From the IMG/VR virus record IMGVR_UViG_3300018428_000028, positions 1 to 53,661 of that record: DNA of 53,661 nucleotides; one strand, given 5' to 3'. Below the pieces are notes generated by a model. That model did no database searches and was not told where the DNA came from. It saw nothing but the letters and a program-made list of their open reading frames with translations. Source of the stretch: a virus. The translations under genes were made by a program, and so were the position numbers. This document shows, one piece after another, positions 52,047-53,661 of the stretch; positions within the stretch are counted from its first letter, which is position 1, and each line of letters starts with the position of its first letter.

Positions 52047-52124
52047 CTCCTTTAAAGGAGTCCAATGCCAGTTCTCCTGGCTACGCGGTGGTTATCCGCA
52101 TAAGTCTTTTGCTTTGTGCAAAAG
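52047..52124 (-). promoter_or_regulatory. Structured 5' leader: four tandem hairpins
   Basis: Stems at 52047-52060 (CTCCTTTAAAGGAG, includes Shine-Dalgarno), 52067-52081 (GCCAG/CTGGC), 52085-52099 (GCGG/CCGC), and 52106-52124 (CTTTTGC/GCAAAAG). All lie between the late octamer at 52142 and the ATG at 52039. Confidence 0.65.
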
Positions 52125-52141
52125 CACGTTTGAACTAGAGG

Positions 52142-52149
52142 TATTTACC
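52142..52149 (-). promoter_or_regulatory. Late promoter, gene 51617-52039
   Basis: GGTAAATA on the minus strand, upstream of the four-hairpin leader. Confidence 0.6.
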
Positions 52150-52175
52150 AAATTTTTTGAAGTAAAATCTGCGCT

Positions 52176-52221
52176 TAAAACGGAGTGGTGTGAAAAAAAG
52201 AATTCAGTCACACCACTCCGT
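52176..52221 (-). terminator. Strong hairpin after gene 52250-52483
   Basis: A perfect 14-base stem (52180-52193 with 52208-52221) followed on the minus strand by UUUU. The loop is A-rich on the plus strand. Probably a terminator, or an mRNA 3' cap. Confidence 0.75.
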
Positions 52222-52249
52222 GAGGTTACAGTATTTCTAGATTTTTATA

Positions 52250-52483
52250 TTATTTTCTGTTGTAGATATGATATAAAATCCAAACTGCCACAAGTCCGAT
52301 CAGACCTTGATCTGAGAACCCTTGCAGTACGCCCTGGACGTTTCCTATCACAGAAACGTTTGGCCAGAACGGAATACCTTGACCATTGAAAAGGATTTCT
52401 AAAACGATCCCCAACGCGATAAGACTAACTCCCACGTCAGCGATTCCTTTCGCCCATCCTTTTATTTTCATCATGATATCCAT
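52250..52483 (-). CDS. Small two-span membrane protein
   Basis: A 77-residue protein with spans near 16-33 (IADVGVSLIALGIVLEIL) and 59-73 (QGLIGLVAVWILYHI), an amphipathic basic start, and short loop. The type is familiar beside gp23 in marine T4-like phages. A strong AAGGGAGG Shine-Dalgarno precedes the ATG at 52483. A holin or membrane-assembly role is possible but unproven. Confidence 0.7.
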   Translation of the reverse strand: MDIMMKIKGWAKGIADVGVSLIALGIVLEILFNGQGIPFWPNVSVIGNVQGVLQGFSDQGLIGLVAVWILYHIYNRK

Positions 52484-52528
52484 GTTGGACCTCCCTTGAT
52501 GTTAAAAGATTCTAATGAACCTTCGAAT

Positions 52529-52536
52529 TATTTAGA
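52529..52536 (-). promoter_or_regulatory. Late-type octamer, small membrane gene
   Basis: TCTAAATA on the minus strand, about 45 bases before the ATG at 52483. Confidence 0.5.
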
Positions 52537-52631
52537 AGTGTGCAACAAGAGTAAAACTATAACATTTGGTCTGTGAACGGTATGAAGGTGGAAAAAAATT
52601 ATATGTGAGTGCTTATTGAAAGCACAGCCAC

Positions 52632-52661
52632 AAAAAAAGGGCGACATAAAGCCGCCCTTTC
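52632..52661 (-). terminator. Terminator after gp23
   Basis: On the minus strand an AAAGGGCGGC...GTCGCCCTTT stem is followed by seven Us, about 16 bases past the gp23 stop. Very similar in sequence to the terminator at 40143-40174. Confidence 0.9.
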
Positions 52662-52676
52662 TTGATAAAAATTCGA

Positions 52677-53661
52677 TTACGCGAATTTTAAGTTTCCGTT
52701 TGTTACACCTACTGTGTTTACGTAGTCAGCCGCGTTACCTAGTGAAGATGCAGTGTTTGTTAATTCAACATAACCGTATCTAGTTAGGAAACCTACAACT
52801 GGTTCGAAAGTAGCAGGATCTAGTACAACGCCTGAAGACATTAAAGGAATGTAAGGACAATAGAACGCTGGAGCGTCTGCCTCACTTGCACCTTTGTAAC
52901 CTACAAGTACGTCTGTACCGTCAGAAGCGTATGCGTCAACGTATACTCTCATAGCACCGTTTAAAGTACCAACGAATTTAGTGTTTGTTGGTGCTTCGAA
53001 TGTACCTTCAGTTGATCTTGCGAACGCTGAAGTTGTTGCTGATTGAAGTACAGTTAAAGCAGTTGGAGATACTACAGCGTAGTTTCCAGCGCCTCTTCTT
53101 GTTCTTGTTGCGATTTCATTCGCCGCTCTGTTGATCAACACAGCCAATGCCGCGTGTTCATCACCAACGAATGTAGCAGTACCAGATACAGCAGATTGAT
53201 CATACGTACCTGAACTTGCCGAACCGGCTAATGTTCTTAATGATCCGATGATCTCTTGGTCGATCTCAGCAGTAATCTCTTGAGCTAATGCCGCCATGAT
53301 TTCTGCTTCTACATCGATACCTTGCTGTGCTTGAGCATCTTGAGCCGCTTCAAAAGTCCATCTAGCAGAAAGTTTTCTAGATTTCGCTTCAACCGGTTGT
53401 TTCAAGATCTGGATTGATAATCTCTTACCAGGTGTACCCTCTAAAGAGGCAGTTGATGCACCTTTAGGTGTAGAGTTGTTCTGGTTACCAGAGTATGCTT
53501 TCGCGATTTTGAATGGAGATAATGCTTCTTCACCTGCTGTCGTGTTTGACGCAACTGTGTCTGCATATCTTATTCTTAATGTGTGGATTTGTCCTACAGG
53601 ACCAGTCATTGGTTGTACACCTACGATCTCGTTAGCGATCACAGTTGGCATAACCCTTCTG
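52677..53661 (-). CDS. 23: gp23 major capsid protein, partial
   Basis: The C-terminal 328 residues of the major capsid protein. The frame is open to the window end, with RRVMPTVIANEIVGVQPMTGPVGQIHTLRIRYA matching T4 gp23 RRAIPNLVAFEIVGVQPMTGP. The first ATG inside the window is not the true start. Other conserved parts are FEAAQDAQAQQGIDVEAEIMAALAQEITAEIDQEII, NYAVVSPTALTVLQ and FVGTLNGAMRVYVDAYA. In T4 the N-terminus is trimmed by gp21; that portion lies outside. Confidence 0.93.
   Translation of the reverse strand, partial: RRVMPTVIANEIVGVQPMTGPVGQIHTLRIRYADTVASNTTAGEEALSPFKIAKAYSGNQNNSTPKGASTASLEGTPGKRLSIQILKQPVEAKSRKLSARWTFEAAQDAQAQQGIDVEAEIMAALAQEITAEIDQEIIGSLRTLAGSASSGTYDQSAVSGTATFVGDEHAALAVLINRAANEIATRTRRGAGNYAVVSPTALTVLQSATTSAFARSTEGTFEAPTNTKFVGTLNGAMRVYVDAYASDGTDVLVGYKGASEADAPAFYCPYIPLMSSGVVLDPATFEPVVGFLTRYGYVELTNTASSLGNAADYVNTVGVTNGNLKFA

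Noticed and set aside
52047-52124. Tandem hairpins as a CRISPR array or tRNA
   Set aside because: The stems are unlike one another, so no repeat-spacer pattern exists, and no cloverleaf can be drawn.
52027-52389. Plus-strand 120-codon open frame
   Set aside because: It crosses the structured leader, a terminator and the opposite membrane gene, with no ribosome site.
1-53661. Search for tRNA genes, integrase, attachment sites and insertion sequences
   Set aside because: None could be supported by reading; no transposase or integrase motif or terminal repeat was seen.

Overview
The window is about 53.7 kb of a T4-like marine myovirus genome, of the cyanophage/pelagiphage-like type. The evidence is T4-type virion genes (gp23, gp18, gp19, gp13, gp14, gp15, gp4, gp16, gp17), T4-type replication and recombination genes (gp32, uvsX, uvsY, uvsW, dNMP kinase), and the late-promoter octamer NATAAATA in front of many virion genes. 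No tRNA, integrase, photosystem or host housekeeping gene was found, so the bacterial host cannot be named from this stretch. Most genes lie on the minus strand and read right to left. Short plus-strand islands sit at 3.1, 12.6-14.7, 31.9, 33.8-37.0, 43.2-44.1 and 48.9-49.8 kb. No gene-free stretch exceeds about 200 bases.

Layout, left to right. (1) 1-3.5 kb: a partial SGNH-like gene, the UvsW helicase, an unknown protein with a HARP-like segment, and a SprT-like metalloprotease. (2) 3.5-16.4 kb: a dense glycan cassette of 15 genes, most overlapping by a few bases. It holds a ColD-type deoxysugar 3-dehydratase, a GDP-mannose-epimerase-like SDR enzyme, two GT-A paralogues, four paralogous RPHP-type transferases, a GT61 enzyme, a GT8-like enzyme, a DUF115-like protein, a 2OG-Fe(II) oxygenase, an SGNH esterase/acyltransferase, an FkbM methyltransferase and a HAD phosphatase. 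(3) 16.4-19.3 kb: uvsY, a small acidic protein, uvsX, a previously easy-to-miss 34-residue membrane peptide, and gp32. (4) 19.4-28.3 kb: a large hydrophilic protein, terminase gp17, two unknown charged proteins, gp16, gp4, a small structural protein, a tail-tube-like protein and tail tube gp19. (5) 28.3-36.5 kb: a very large tail sheath gp18, a zinc-ribbon protein, dNMP kinase, and neck and tail-completion proteins gp13, gp14 and gp15. (6) 36.5-51.5 kb: a Nudix hydrolase and a mosaic of fibre/adhesin-like proteins that share N-terminal, WDE, GDGST and about 110-residue repeat modules, with an unknown two-gene island inside. (7) 51.6-53.7 kb: a small virion-type protein with a structured leader, a small membrane protein, and the major capsid protein gp23, cut by the window end.

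Regulation. About twenty late-promoter octamers can be read. Two gene classes appear. In one the octamer ends only 5-8 bases before the start codon, which predicts leaderless or nearly leaderless mRNAs. In the other a 40-100 base leader carries a strong Shine-Dalgarno sequence (gp18, several fibres, the 140-residue protein). All four divergent gene pairs in the structural half have back-to-back late octamers. Rho-independent hairpins close several units, and two are fused to the next promoter.

The best candidates for something undescribed are the phage-borne deoxysugar/glycan pathway, the near-leaderless late-promoter architecture, the terminator-promoter fusions, the repeat-built fibres, and the unknown two-gene island at 43.2-44.1 kb.
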